Positions 1 through 8,235 of a stretch of DNA of 64,000 bases are shown here, piece by piece (position 1 is the first letter of the stretch; each line of letters starts with the position of its first letter). A program made the position numbers and the translations under genes. Origin of the DNA: Bacterioplanoides pacificum (GTDB lineage: Bacteria; Pseudomonadota; Gammaproteobacteria; Pseudomonadales; Oceanobacteraceae); the NCBI RefSeq assembly GCF_042648445.1, contig NZ_JBHRYB010000003.1, positions 62,001 through 126,000 of the forward strand. Reading direction: 5' to 3'. Below the pieces are notes generated by a model, which searched no databases, was not told the DNA's origin, and saw only the letters and a program-made list of their open reading frames with translations.

Positions 1-130
1 TCAGCGAGTTAAAATAATTCTGCTGGTAATAATCGAACAGAATCGTACCGAATTTCAGATCGCGTAACCGCTCTGCCGACAACGCCAGTGAAGGTAACAA
101 CAGACAACAAACAATGATTAAACGCCACAT
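1..130 (-). CDS. Secreted protein, N-terminal part only (TPR-like), cut by window edge
   Basis: Only the first 43 residues are inside the window. They begin MWRLIIVCCLLLPSLALSAE, a clear Sec signal peptide with a likely cleavage after LALSA. The next stretch (LFDYYQQNYFNSL) looks like the first helix of a tetratricopeptide repeat, so a periplasmic TPR protein is my guess. It starts 4 nt after the stop of the upstream gene, so the two are surely co-transcribed. The function cannot be settled from this piece. Confidence 0.6.
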   Translation of the reverse strand, partial: MWRLIIVCCLLLPSLALSAERLRDLKFGTILFDYYQQNYFNSL

Positions 131-134
131 ACGA

Positions 135-719
135 TTACCACTGCTTTATAACGAATGTGGGTTCCTGTTTGCTGAAGTCGTCGACAACAGCCAGCTCAAT
201 ATAATGACTGCCTTTATGTTTGGTGAAGCTCTGTTCGGCGGCACGTTTGTAGGGCCGGCCATTAGGACCGATGCCGGTAAAAAAGGCCGACAGGGTATGC
301 TCACCCAGATTCAGGTTGGTCAGATAGAGTCGCTGAACGCCACCACGTTTGAGCGCCTGACGCTGCTTATCGCTGTAAATATGGCTGACAACCTGTTTGC
401 CATCGAGTTTGAGTTTGACGCTTTCGAGCTTAAAAAACTGACCGATATCCAGCGACACAAAAACCGACACCTGAGAGCTGGACGGAAATAACAGTTCTTC
501 TTCCATCAGCCGCAGGTCTTTGTTCAGACCAACAATTTCTGACTTCAGCCCCTGAATTTCACGCGATAAATCTTTAACCGTATCCAGCGCCTGCTGAGCC
601 GTCTGTTTACGCTCTTCGCCGGCAAATTCAATTGTTCCGTCTGCTGCTGCCTTATCTGCCGCAGTCAGAGTACAGCCAAATGCCAGCAAACAAACCGACA
701 ACACCTTGTTCACTCTCAT
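135..719 (-). CDS. Conserved secreted protein with coiled coil, unknown function
   Basis: A protein of about 194 residues with an N-terminal signal peptide (cleavage probably after the TAADKAAA region). A short coiled-coil-like helix (residues about 35-75, heptad pattern with QGLKSEIVGLNKDLRL) follows, then a beta-rich domain containing VFVSLDIGQFF and GEHTLSAFFTGIGPNGR. I recall similar proteins paired with TPR proteins in marine gammaproteobacteria, sometimes mislabelled AraC family; there is no helix-turn-helix here. The ATG at 719 is preceded by GAGGTGG. A TTG directly upstream at 722 is also possible. It forms an operon with the partial gene at 1-130 and is divergent from the outer-membrane cluster starting at 1101. 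Confidence 0.65.
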   Translation of the reverse strand: MRVNKVLSVCLLAFGCTLTAADKAAADGTIEFAGEERKQTAQQALDTVKDLSREIQGLKSEIVGLNKDLRLMEEELLFPSSSQVSVFVSLDIGQFFKLESVKLKLDGKQVVSHIYSDKQRQALKRGGVQRLYLTNLNLGEHTLSAFFTGIGPNGRPYKRAAEQSFTKHKGSHYIELAVVDDFSKQEPTFVIKQW

Positions 720-1100
720 CAAACCACCTCTAACTGTGCGTAATAACCGGACAACCCACTTGCGAAAGTTGCGCGAGACTACTATGAGTTCACCCCGGAC
801 TTAAAGCGGCAAAAAGCCAGTTTTAGACCAAGTCCACAAAATTTATGGGCCAAAGGTGGAATTCATTTTGACGACATTTACCGGCAGGCAACCGGTCGCG
901 CCAAAAACGGACAAATAAAGCCAGTCTTTTACCCGGGGTTTGCCGGATATCACTCAGCGATGTGGGCTGACGACATAATTATCTAATCAGTTCACAGAAT
1001 CCCCGCAGCCCTTCTGGTACTTTTGCCGCGTTATTTTTCCGGATACCTGACGGCTTATTCAGGTGTTTTTAATGTCATCCGTGTGGGAAGGTTGCCGTTT
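720..1100. other. Long intergenic region between divergent envelope genes
   Basis: About 380 bases separate the minus-strand secreted-protein operon from the plus-strand outer-membrane operon. It must hold both promoters. I see no convincing -35/-10 pair, hairpin terminator, tRNA or short coding frame. A/T-rich stretches at about 835-865 and 975-990 are possible promoter zones. The end near 1101 could be coding if the downstream gene starts earlier, at the TTG at 1023. Confidence 0.4.
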
Positions 1101-1955
1101 TTGCTTAATCACGCCTTACATTTTCAGTCGATCCGGCTTGTTATTTTTCGCGCTCTGAAACCGCTAGCCGGGCTCGGGCTTATGCTGTTTGCAACGCTGC
1201 TGCAGGCACAACCGGCAACAGACGATTCCTGGCTGGAGCGTTTTTTGTCGTCCTATGCCAGCTCCGATAAACCTCAGCATGAGCTGGTACGTCTCAGCGT
1301 GATTGACAGTTTTATCGAATTACACAGCGGCCCGGGACGTGGTTATCCGATCATTCACACCATCGAGCAGGGTGATGAAGTGAACGTCTATAAACGTCGC
1401 GGCAACTGGTATCTGGTCTCCGACCGGCGCCTGCGTCAGGGCTGGGTAACGCAGGAAAAACTGGCCAGAACCATCGCTCCAACCGGCTTACCGGCTGCGT
1501 TGCCAGATGTTCGCCACGGCGATTACCTGGCACAGAAATTCCGGGTCGGTTTCAGCCTGGGAAAACAGGATGATGACGAAACCGCACAAGTAATGGTCGG
1601 TTTCCGGTTATTAAGTTTTGCCAGCCTGGAAATTGAAGGCGGACAGATTTTTGCGGATGACATCGAAGGTTACAGCTACGGTGGCAACCTGCTGATCGAG
1701 CCGATCCAGTCTTTATCATTTACCCCGTTTATCAGCCATGGTTATGGCAAACAGGTCTTTCAGCAAAAGGAAACGCTGAATGTAGGTCGCAATAATCACT
1801 ACGACAGTGATTATCGCTTTACCGGCGCAGGGATCAATTTTTACATCGGTCTGAATTTTGTGATGCGTGGTGAATACCGCAAGATGCATATTTCCGGCGA
1901 TAACGGCTCAACGAGTAATTCTGCATGGCGAATCGGTTTCAGCAGCTTTTTCTGA
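1101..1955 (+). CDS. SH3b-domain outer-membrane beta-barrel protein
   Basis: After a hydrophobic leader (ending near MLFATLLQAQ) comes a bacterial SH3 domain (IELHSGPGRGYPIIHTIEQG through GNWYLV and QGWVTQEKL), normally a peptidoglycan- or protein-binding fold. The rest is a barrel-like region of alternating amphipathic strands ending in ...WRIGFSSFF, with the terminal aromatic typical of BAM substrates. The start is uncertain. The frame is open from a TTG at 1023, but the TTG at 1101 has GGAAGG 9 nt upstream and gives a more plausible leader. It overlaps the next gene by 31 nt, so the two are coupled. It probably links cell wall and outer membrane (inference). Confidence 0.65.
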   Translation: MLNHALHFQSIRLVIFRALKPLAGLGLMLFATLLQAQPATDDSWLERFLSSYASSDKPQHELVRLSVIDSFIELHSGPGRGYPIIHTIEQGDEVNVYKRRGNWYLVSDRRLRQGWVTQEKLARTIAPTGLPAALPDVRHGDYLAQKFRVGFSLGKQDDDETAQVMVGFRLLSFASLEIEGGQIFADDIEGYSYGGNLLIEPIQSLSFTPFISHGYGKQVFQQKETLNVGRNNHYDSDYRFTGAGINFYIGLNFVMRGEYRKMHISGDNGSTSNSAWRIGFSSFF

Positions 1956-2596
1956 ACACAGCAATCTGCACAGGCGCAGCAATGGGCTTTTCTGCACCAG
2001 CGCTGAGCGCGGATGATGGCTCCGTCGACATTAAACCTATCGTGGTGGTCGAGCCGGACAATAAACAACGTGAGGCTTACGAAGCTCAGATCGATACTGA
2101 GTTTTTTGAGATTGGTGGTTATGCCGGTATTTTATCGATTGAAGATTTTACCAGCAGCGCCGTGTATGGCCTGAAGGCTTCTTTTCACGCGACTGAAGAC
2201 TTTTTCCTGCAGACCAACCTTGGCCAGGCTGAGGCAGGCCTGTCTTACGCCGAGCAACAGGCAGGGGACGGAGTGCGCTTTCTCAGCGACGATGACCGAA
2301 AATATACCTACTACAACCTGCTGGTTGGCTACAATATTTTCCCCGGTGAGACCTTTGTCACACAATCCCTGGCCTTCAATAGTGCATTTTATCTGGTGGC
2401 AGGCGCCGGTAACACAGAGTTTGCCGGTGACAAACATTTTACCCTGACCTATGGCAGCGGTTACCGCATCATTTTGCAGGACTGGCTGACGATTAACGTT
2501 GATTTTCGTGATCATACCTTCGAGTCTGAAATCACTCCGAAGAAAAAACGTAATCACAATCTGGAATTCACGACCGGCGTGACGGCCTTTTTCTGA
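1925..2596 (+). CDS. Outer membrane beta-barrel domain protein
   Basis: A 223-residue protein with a signal peptide (cleavage near FSAPALSA), a short acidic linker, then about 160 residues of amphipathic beta strands ending in TGVTAFF with a C-terminal Phe. It resembles the small outer-membrane beta-barrel family described from myxobacteria and some gammaproteobacteria (TIGR04565-like, from memory). The ATG at 1925 lies inside the previous gene in another frame, so translation is coupled. It is followed 20 nt later by the first fibro-slime gene. Two different barrels next to two secreted fibro-slime proteins suggest one surface assembly. Confidence 0.7.
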   Translation: MANRFQQLFLNTAICTGAAMGFSAPALSADDGSVDIKPIVVVEPDNKQREAYEAQIDTEFFEIGGYAGILSIEDFTSSAVYGLKASFHATEDFFLQTNLGQAEAGLSYAEQQAGDGVRFLSDDDRKYTYYNLLVGYNIFPGETFVTQSLAFNSAFYLVAGAGNTEFAGDKHFTLTYGSGYRIILQDWLTINVDFRDHTFESEITPKKKRNHNLEFTTGVTAFF

Positions 2597-2616
2597 GGCC
2601 GGCAAGCGGAGGCATT

Positions 2617-3396
2617 ATGGCATTCTCTTTTATCAATCGGGTTGCTCTGGCGGGTATCTCTCTGATCGCAGTGCAGGCTCAGGCCGAAGGCGATCAGCCT
2701 GGCAGCTACACACAGGTATGTACCTGTGTGCAGGAAGAAACCGGGTTACGTCAGATTCCGGTTACCGTGCGTGATTTTCAGGAGTCTCATCCGGACTTCG
2801 AAATTCCGTCACATTTATACAATGGCCGGGTGCGCGATGAGGGCATCATTGAAAATTATCTCAGTGAAGATGGCCGGCCGGTGTACCGCAATGTCGATGG
2901 CCGGACAGATACCACCCATGGCAAGCAATACTTTGATCAGTGGTATCGCGATGTTCCCGGAGTCAATCGCACCATTCCGACCACTCTGGTTATGCGTCCG
3001 AGCAGCCCCGATAGCCTGTACAAATACACCTATGAAAATCTGAGCTTTTTCCCGATCGACAACCAGGGCTATGGTAATTCCGGTTATGACACCGAAGGGC
3101 TTTACCGCAATTTCCACTTTACTCTGGAAACGCACCTGAAGTTTTATTACGTCGAAGGTGGCACATTCCGCTTCCTGGGTGACGACGATCTGTGGATTTT
3201 TATTAACGGCAAACTGGCCATCGAATTAGGCGGCCTGCACCCTTCGCTGGAACGCATTGTTAATCTGGATGAAATGGCTGACGAGCTGGGCATTGAACCT
3301 GGCAACAGTTATTCATTTGCTCTGTTCTTTGCTGAGCGACATACCTCAGCGTCGCGTTTTGTATTTGAAAGCAGTTTTGAACTGGAATGCCTGTAA
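2617..3396 (+). CDS. Fibro-slime domain protein (first of tandem pair)
   Basis: A 259-residue secreted protein with a signal peptide (cleavage after VQAQA), then a fibro-slime domain (TIGR02148-like). The signature elements are CTCV near residue 36, RDFQESHPDFE, THGKQYFDQWYRDVPGVN, SFFPID, HFTLETHLKF and GDDDLWIFINGKLA. These domains occur in cell-surface proteins of Fibrobacter and slime molds and have a PA14-like fold proposed to bind carbohydrate. GCGGAGG precedes the ATG. About half of its residues match the next gene in order, so the two are tandem duplicates. The CTC pair and the penultimate Cys (ELECL) may form disulfides. Confidence 0.85.
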   Translation: MAFSFINRVALAGISLIAVQAQAEGDQPGSYTQVCTCVQEETGLRQIPVTVRDFQESHPDFEIPSHLYNGRVRDEGIIENYLSEDGRPVYRNVDGRTDTTHGKQYFDQWYRDVPGVNRTIPTTLVMRPSSPDSLYKYTYENLSFFPIDNQGYGNSGYDTEGLYRNFHFTLETHLKFYYVEGGTFRFLGDDDLWIFINGKLAIELGGLHPSLERIVNLDEMADELGIEPGNSYSFALFFAERHTSASRFVFESSFELECL

Positions 3397-3407
3397 CGGA
3401 GCGTCTT

Positions 3408-4145
3408 ATGATGAAAGCTACTCTGATTCCATCTGTCGTTCTGACAACCGCCCTGGCGGCGGCTACACCGGGCACACTGGCTGGCGACGGCAAACCCGGT
3501 GATTATGACGACATTTGTACCTGTGTCGATCCACATAACGGTGTGCGCAAAATTCCGGTATTAATCCGCGACTTTAAAGCCAGCCACCCCGACTTTGAAG
3601 CCGGTGTGTTTGGCAGGGACGAAGGCATTGTAAAAAAAGACCTGGGCGCTGACGGCCGCCCGGTGTATGCCGGAGAAACCTTTACGACTCATGGCAAAGA
3701 AGCGTTTGATCAGTGGTATCGGAACGTACCTAACGTCAACACCTCGATTCCGAAAACACTGGAAATGACGGAAGTAACCCCCGGGTTTTACCGCTATACC
3801 AATTCGTCCTTTTTCCCGATCGATGGCGAAGGGTTTGGCAACCAGGGGTTTTCTCACAATTATCATTTCACCCTGGAAACCCACCTGAAGTTTTTTTATG
3901 TCGAAGGTGGACGGTTTAAGTTCGACGGCGATGATGACCTGTGGATTTTTATTAACGGCAAGCTGGCTGTTGACATTGGTGGTGTGCATGGCCGCACGGA
4001 AAAAACCGTGTACCTCGACGATATCGCCGATGAATTAGGCATCGAGCCCAACAACACCTATTCATTCGATCTGTTTTTTGCCGAACGCCACAGTGTGCAT
4101 TCGTCATTCCGGTTTGAAACCACCTTCGAGTTACAGTGCCTGTAA
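3408..4145 (+). CDS. Fibro-slime domain protein (second of tandem pair)
   Basis: A paralogue of the gene just upstream: a signal peptide, CTCV, RDFKASHPDFE, THGKEAFDQWYRNVPNVN, SFFPID, HFTLETHLKF, GDDDLWIFINGKLA and a C-terminal ELQCL. It lacks a short insert after the first signature that its twin has (residues around HLYNGRVR). The open frame reaches back to an ATG at 3387 inside the previous gene. The ATG at 3408 is preferred because ACGGAG lies just upstream and a signal peptide (MMKATLIPSVVLTTALAAAT) follows directly. It is the last gene of the four-gene surface operon and is convergent with waaA. Confidence 0.85.
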   Translation: MMKATLIPSVVLTTALAAATPGTLAGDGKPGDYDDICTCVDPHNGVRKIPVLIRDFKASHPDFEAGVFGRDEGIVKKDLGADGRPVYAGETFTTHGKEAFDQWYRNVPNVNTSIPKTLEMTEVTPGFYRYTNSSFFPIDGEGFGNQGFSHNYHFTLETHLKFFYVEGGRFKFDGDDDLWIFINGKLAVDIGGVHGRTEKTVYLDDIADELGIEPNNTYSFDLFFAERHSVHSSFRFETTFELQCL

Positions 4146-4170
4146 CCTTACCCCATCGTTAACTCGGGCA

Positions 4171-4202
4171 ATGCAACGCTGACTGTCATTTCAGCGTTGC
4201 AT
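4171..4202. terminator. Perfect 12-bp inverted repeat between convergent genes
   Basis: ATGCAACGCTGA and its reverse complement flank an 8-nt loop at the junction of the fibro-slime operon and waaA. The repeat includes the waaA stop codon. Neither side has a T-run, so it may be a Rho-assisted or 3'-end-protecting hairpin and not a classical intrinsic terminator. Confidence 0.5.
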
Positions 4203-5453
4203 CAGGTTGGCCGATAACCCGACCAGCCGCTGTACTGCCCCACGATTATCAGCCACCACCTCGGCTCCGGCCTGCCCCATCGCCCGACATAATTCCGGTG
4301 CCGTTAAATAACGCAGCAGATCACCCGCCAGGGTTTCTGGTGTCACCACGGCCAGCGCCTGTTGTGCCACCAGCTGATCCACAATCGCGGCAAAATTCAT
4401 ATAATGAGGGCCTGTCAGCGTAGCTTTGCCTAACGCCGCCGGCTCAATCGGGTTGTGGCCACCGTGTTCAATTAAGCTACCGCCCATCAGCACCAGATCA
4501 GCAGCGGCCAACAACAGCAACATTTCGCCCATGGTATCGGCTACATACACCTGACATTGCTCACCGGCAGATCCGGCAGAACGGCGCCGGGTGATCAGTC
4601 CGGCCTGTTTTGCTGCCCGGCTGACGGCATCGAAGCGTTCCGGATGACGCGGAATCAACAGCAGCAGCAGATCCGGACAAGCGGCCTGCAATTGAGGGTA
4701 AAGCGCCAGCAACTGCTCATCTTCACCCGCATGACTGGAAGCCAGAGCCAGCACTTTACGCTCTGCCCCCCACTCAGCCCGCAGCGCCGCACCACGGCGC
4801 TGTACATCTGCGGGTAAGTCGACATCAAATTTTACACTGCCGGTAATCTCCAGCTTATTTTCCGCCAGGCCGAGATCGATAAAACGTTGCCCATCACTGG
4901 CATTCTGAGCGGCCACCAGACTGAGACGCTGCAACATAGGACGGGTTAAAGCAGCAAATTTTGCGTAACCGCGGGCTGACTTTGGCGACAGCCGGGCATT
5001 CGCCAACATCACCGGTAACTGGCGGCGTTCGCAGGCTGCCATCAGATTCGGCCAGAGCTCAGTTTCCATCACGACCAGCAACCCCGGACGGATACGGCGC
5101 AAAAACAGCGTCCAGAAAATCGGCAGATCATAGGGTAAAAACATATGGAATACGCTGCTGCCAAACAGCCGTTTTACCTGCTCTGAGCCGGTGGGCGTGG
5201 TGGTGGTGACGATCACCGGAATATCCGGATAGCGCTGTTGCATGGCTTTAATATAAGGCGCGGCTGCCAGGGCCTCCCCCACGGAAACCGCATGCACCCA
5301 GACTCCGTGAGCCGCCGGCCGATGTGGCAACCAGCCAAAACGCTCACTGATGCGCTGGCGGTAACCCGGATTAACGCGGCCACGCCACCATAAGCGGGCG
5401 ATAAACAACGGCAGCAGAAGTGCATACAACACAGTGTAAAAGAAACGAGCCAC
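4191..5453 (-). CDS. waaA: 3-deoxy-D-manno-octulosonic acid (Kdo) transferase
   Basis: A 420-residue protein, the usual WaaA/KdtA length. It transfers Kdo from CMP-Kdo to lipid IVA at the inner face of the inner membrane, the first LPS-core step. It has an N-terminal membrane anchor (FFYTVLYALLLPLFIARLWW), then the glycosyltransferase-N domain with HAVSVGEALAAAP (the conserved Glu) and TTTTPTG, and the METELWPN motif. The C-terminal CMP-Kdo half has GSVKFD, LLIPRHPERF and GGSLIEHGGHNPIEPA. The start is GTG with AGAAGG 6 nt upstream. It is divergent from hldE, so LPS-core genes are clustered here. Confidence 0.95.
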   Translation of the reverse strand: MARFFYTVLYALLLPLFIARLWWRGRVNPGYRQRISERFGWLPHRPAAHGVWVHAVSVGEALAAAPYIKAMQQRYPDIPVIVTTTTPTGSEQVKRLFGSSVFHMFLPYDLPIFWTLFLRRIRPGLLVVMETELWPNLMAACERRQLPVMLANARLSPKSARGYAKFAALTRPMLQRLSLVAAQNASDGQRFIDLGLAENKLEITGSVKFDVDLPADVQRRGAALRAEWGAERKVLALASSHAGEDEQLLALYPQLQAACPDLLLLLIPRHPERFDAVSRAAKQAGLITRRRSAGSAGEQCQVYVADTMGEMLLLLAAADLVLMGGSLIEHGGHNPIEPAALGKATLTGPHYMNFAAIVDQLVAQQALAVVTPETLAGDLLRYLTAPELCRAMGQAGAEVVADNRGAVQRLVGLSANLMQR

Positions 5454-5598
5454 ACCAAGCCTTCTATCAGGGTGAAAACAGCCGTCAAGTCTACCACAGC
5501 CCCGTGCCGAAGGTGCATGCCAGGCCGTGGCGTGGTGAATACAGCTGCGACCATTGTGTTACACTGCCAGCCTTTAAAATGTGTGTGTGATTGCTGCG

Positions 5599-7035
5599 AT
5601 GGATGTAACCATTCCCGATTTCCACCAGGCCCGTGTGCTGGTGTTTGGTGACGTAATGCTCGACCGTTACTGGCAGGGGCCGACCTCCCGTATTTCGCCG
5701 GAAGCACCGGTGCCGGTGGTTAAAATTCAGGATATTGAAAACCGTGCCGGCGGTGCCGGCAATGTTGGCCTGAACATTTCAACCCTGGGTGCCGGCGTTG
5801 AGCTGATGGGCATCATTGGTAACGACGATAATGGCCAGGCGTTGCAAACCATGCTGGCGGAAGCCAGCATCGACTGTGATTTTCTTCACCACCCATCACA
5901 CCCGACCATCACCAAACTGCGGGTGATGAGCCGTCATCAGCAGCTGATTCGCCTCGATTTCGAAGAGGCGTTTGATGCCACCGATCTGAGCAGTCTGTAT
6001 CAGTCGTTTGATCAGAAAGTTGCCGACAGCGGAGTGGTGATTTTGTCGGATTACGGCAAGGGCGCACTGAATAATCCACAGCGCCTGATTGAAAGCGCAC
6101 GCCGCCATCAGGTGCCGGTGCTGATTGATCCGAAAGGCACGGACTTTGAGCGTTATCGTGGTGCGACCTTAATCACCCCGAACCTGAGCGAATTCGAAGC
6201 GGTTGTTGGTCCGGCACAGGATGATGACACCTTAGTGGCCAAAGCCCGCAGCCTGATCCAGGATTACGACCTGCAGGCGGTACTGGTTACCCGCAGCGAA
6301 AAAGGCATGACGCTGGTTGAACGCGAGCAGCCGCCATTTCATCTGCCGACCAAAGCGCGTGAAGTCTACGACGTCACCGGTGCTGGTGATACTGTGATTT
6401 CGGTGTTGGCAGCGGCGCTGGCGGCAAAACAAAACCTGCAACAAGCGACGGCTCTGGCGAATACCGCTGCTGGCGTTGTGGTTGGCAAACTGGGTACCGC
6501 CACCGTTTCCACCGAAGAATTACGCCAGGAAATCCGTTCCGAGAGCCATCAGGGTGCCGGTATCTTTGACGAGCAAAGTCTGTTGCTGTTAGTGGAAGAA
6601 GCCCGGCAGCGTGGTGAAACCCTGGTGATGACCAATGGCTGTTTTGACATTATTCATCCCGGCCATGTGCAATATCTGAAAGAAGCCAAAGCGCTGGGTG
6701 ATCGTTTGTTAGTGGCGGTGAATTCCGATGAATCCGTCAGCCGTTTAAAAGGCCCGACGCGGCCGATCAACCCGCTCGATCACCGCATGGCAGTCCTGGC
6801 CGGTCTGGAAAGTGTCGACTGGGTGGTGCCATTTGGCGAAGATACCCCTGAGCGACTGATCTGCAGCGTATTGCCGGATATTCTGGTGAAAGGCGGCGAC
6901 TACAAAATTGAAGAAATTGCTGGCGGCAGCTGTGTGCAGAAAAATGGTGGAGACGTCATTATTCTCAGCTTTAAAGATAACTGCTCCACCACCGCTATTG
7001 TTAAACGCATTCAGGCGGAAGAAGCTGCGGACTAG
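5599..7035 (+). CDS. hldE: Bifunctional heptose 7-phosphate kinase / heptose 1-phosphate adenylyltransferase
   Basis: A 478-residue fusion matching E. coli HldE in length and order. An N-terminal PfkB-type kinase (FGDVMLDRYW, GGAGNVGLNI, catalytic DVTGAGDTVISVLA) is joined to a C-terminal nucleotidylyltransferase (TNGCFDIIHPGHVQYL, with the HxGH-type site). It makes ADP-D-glycero-beta-D-manno-heptose for LPS inner core. The frame opens at a GTG at 5581, but the ATG at 5599 aligns with known N-termini (MDVTIPDF). The next gene, hldD, uses its product. Confidence 0.96.
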   Translation: MDVTIPDFHQARVLVFGDVMLDRYWQGPTSRISPEAPVPVVKIQDIENRAGGAGNVGLNISTLGAGVELMGIIGNDDNGQALQTMLAEASIDCDFLHHPSHPTITKLRVMSRHQQLIRLDFEEAFDATDLSSLYQSFDQKVADSGVVILSDYGKGALNNPQRLIESARRHQVPVLIDPKGTDFERYRGATLITPNLSEFEAVVGPAQDDDTLVAKARSLIQDYDLQAVLVTRSEKGMTLVEREQPPFHLPTKAREVYDVTGAGDTVISVLAAALAAKQNLQQATALANTAAGVVVGKLGTATVSTEELRQEIRSESHQGAGIFDEQSLLLLVEEARQRGETLVMTNGCFDIIHPGHVQYLKEAKALGDRLLVAVNSDESVSRLKGPTRPINPLDHRMAVLAGLESVDWVVPFGEDTPERLICSVLPDILVKGGDYKIEEIAGGSCVQKNGGDVIILSFKDNCSTTAIVKRIQAEEAAD

Positions 7036-7046
7036 GCTGTCCATTG

Positions 7047-7085
7047 TCACACTCTGATTTAAGAATTTATACAATCAGAATGTGA
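7047..7085. repeat. 13-bp inverted repeat after hldE
   Basis: TCACACTCTGATT is followed by a 13-nt A/T-rich loop and AATCAGAATGTGA, pairing with one mismatch. It sits 11 nt after the hldE stop. With no T-run after it, it is a weak terminator or an mRNA-end hairpin. Confidence 0.45.
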
Positions 7086-7096
7086 TGAATAGTTTG

Positions 7097-7155
7097 GCTC
7101 GGGGCGTGCGCTGCAGGGAGCAGCGCCCGAGCGTACAGGGATGTATTCACCGCGT
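7097..7155 (+). repeat. GGGA-loop double-hairpin repetitive element, copy 1
   Basis: Two adjacent stems carry GGA loops. The first is GCGCTGC-AGGGA-GCAGCGC (7108-7126), which can be extended by an outer GCTCGG/CCGAGC stem from 7097. The second is TACA-GGGA-TGTA. CGAGC lies between them and ATTCACCGCGT follows. The same arrangement, with CGAGC at the same place and ATTTACGGCGT at the end, recurs at 52889-52937. It lies between hldE and hldD. Confidence 0.55.
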
Positions 7156-7208
7156 CCCCGGGAGAACTATTGATCATGTTCTGATGCTGATTTTACAGGA
7201 ATAAAAAT

Positions 7209-8165
7209 ATGATTATTGTTACCGGTGGCGCCGGTTTTATCGGCAGCAACATCGTTAAAACCCTGAACGAACAGGGCCGCAAAGACATCATCGTGGTCGA
7301 TGATTTAACCGACGGCAAAAAGTTCTACAACATCAGCGACTGTGATATCGCCGATTACCTGGATAAAGACGATTTTATTCAGCGGGTACAACTCGACGAC
7401 GGCATTCTTGACGACGTCGAAGCCATTTTCCATGAAGGCGCCTGTTCCTCCACCACCGAGTGGGACGGCAAGTTTATGATGGAAAATAACTACGAATATT
7501 CCAAAATTCTGCTGCACGCCTGCCTGGAAAAAAAGATCCAGTTTTTATACGCCTCCAGCGCATCAGTGTACGGCGGCAGTGATGTCTTCAAAGAAGAGCG
7601 CAGCCACGAAAAGCCATTAAACGTTTATGGCTTCTCAAAATGGCAATTCGACCAGTACGTACGCTCCATCGAACATACCTTCGAGAGCCAGGTAGTGGGC
7701 TTCCGTTATTTCAATGTTTACGGCCCACGTGAACAACACAAAGGCTCGATGTCGTCTGTAGCGTTCCACTTTAACAATCAGTTAAAAGATAACGGTATCT
7801 GCAAACTGTTTGGCGGTAGTGGTGGTTATGCCGATGGCGAACAACGACGTGACTTTGTGTTTGTTGGTGACGTGGTTAAGGTGAACCTGTGGTTCCTGGC
7901 CAATGCCGATAAAAGCGGCATCTTTAACCTGGGTACCGGCAACTGCCAGAGCTTTAATGACGTGGCCGATGCCGTTATTAAATGGCACGGCGAACGCGGC
8001 CTGAGTGGCAGCAAAAGTTATGTGCCTTTCCCGGACCACCTGAAAGGTGCCTACCAGAGCTTTACGGAAGCGGATATCAACAAATTACGGGACGCAGGTT
8101 ACAGCGAACCATTTGCTGATGTTGAACAAGGTGTATTTGCCTATATGGACTGGCTGAACGCCTGA
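7209..8165 (+). CDS. hldD: ADP-L-glycero-D-manno-heptose 6-epimerase
   Basis: A 318-residue short-chain dehydrogenase/reductase-fold epimerase. It has the NAD(P)-binding motif TGGAGFIGSN at the N-terminus, SSASVYGG and the catalytic YGFSK (Tyr/Lys pair), then FRYFNVYGPREQHKGSM, characteristic of HldD/RfaD. It inverts C6 of the heptose to give the ADP-L-glycero form used by heptosyltransferases. It follows hldE after 173 nt that hold two hairpins, so it may be transcribed separately. An A-rich stretch with GGAATAAAA precedes the ATG. Family length is about 310 residues. Confidence 0.96.
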   Translation: MIIVTGGAGFIGSNIVKTLNEQGRKDIIVVDDLTDGKKFYNISDCDIADYLDKDDFIQRVQLDDGILDDVEAIFHEGACSSTTEWDGKFMMENNYEYSKILLHACLEKKIQFLYASSASVYGGSDVFKEERSHEKPLNVYGFSKWQFDQYVRSIEHTFESQVVGFRYFNVYGPREQHKGSMSSVAFHFNNQLKDNGICKLFGGSGGYADGEQRRDFVFVGDVVKVNLWFLANADKSGIFNLGTGNCQSFNDVADAVIKWHGERGLSGSKSYVPFPDHLKGAYQSFTEADINKLRDAGYSEPFADVEQGVFAYMDWLNA

Positions 8166-8180
8166 CCGTTAAGCGCAAAC

Positions 8181-8220
8181 AAAAATGCCGCGTCCTGTTA
8201 TCAGGGCGCGGCATTTTTAT
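8181..8220. terminator. Bidirectional Rho-independent terminator between hldD and rpoH
   Basis: AAAAATGCCGCG-CCTG, a TTAT loop, then CAGG-CGCGGCATTTTT form a strong G/C stem with A-runs and T-runs on both sides. It serves both the plus-strand hldD and the minus-strand rpoH. Confidence 0.92.
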
Positions 8221-8235
8221 TGAATCACTGAAAAA

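Noticed and set aside
7047..7085. Possible CRP-type site because TCACA and TGTGA occur
   Set aside because: The half-sites are in the wrong order for the CRP consensus (TGTGA...TCACA), and the spacing is too long. It is better read as a hairpin after hldE.
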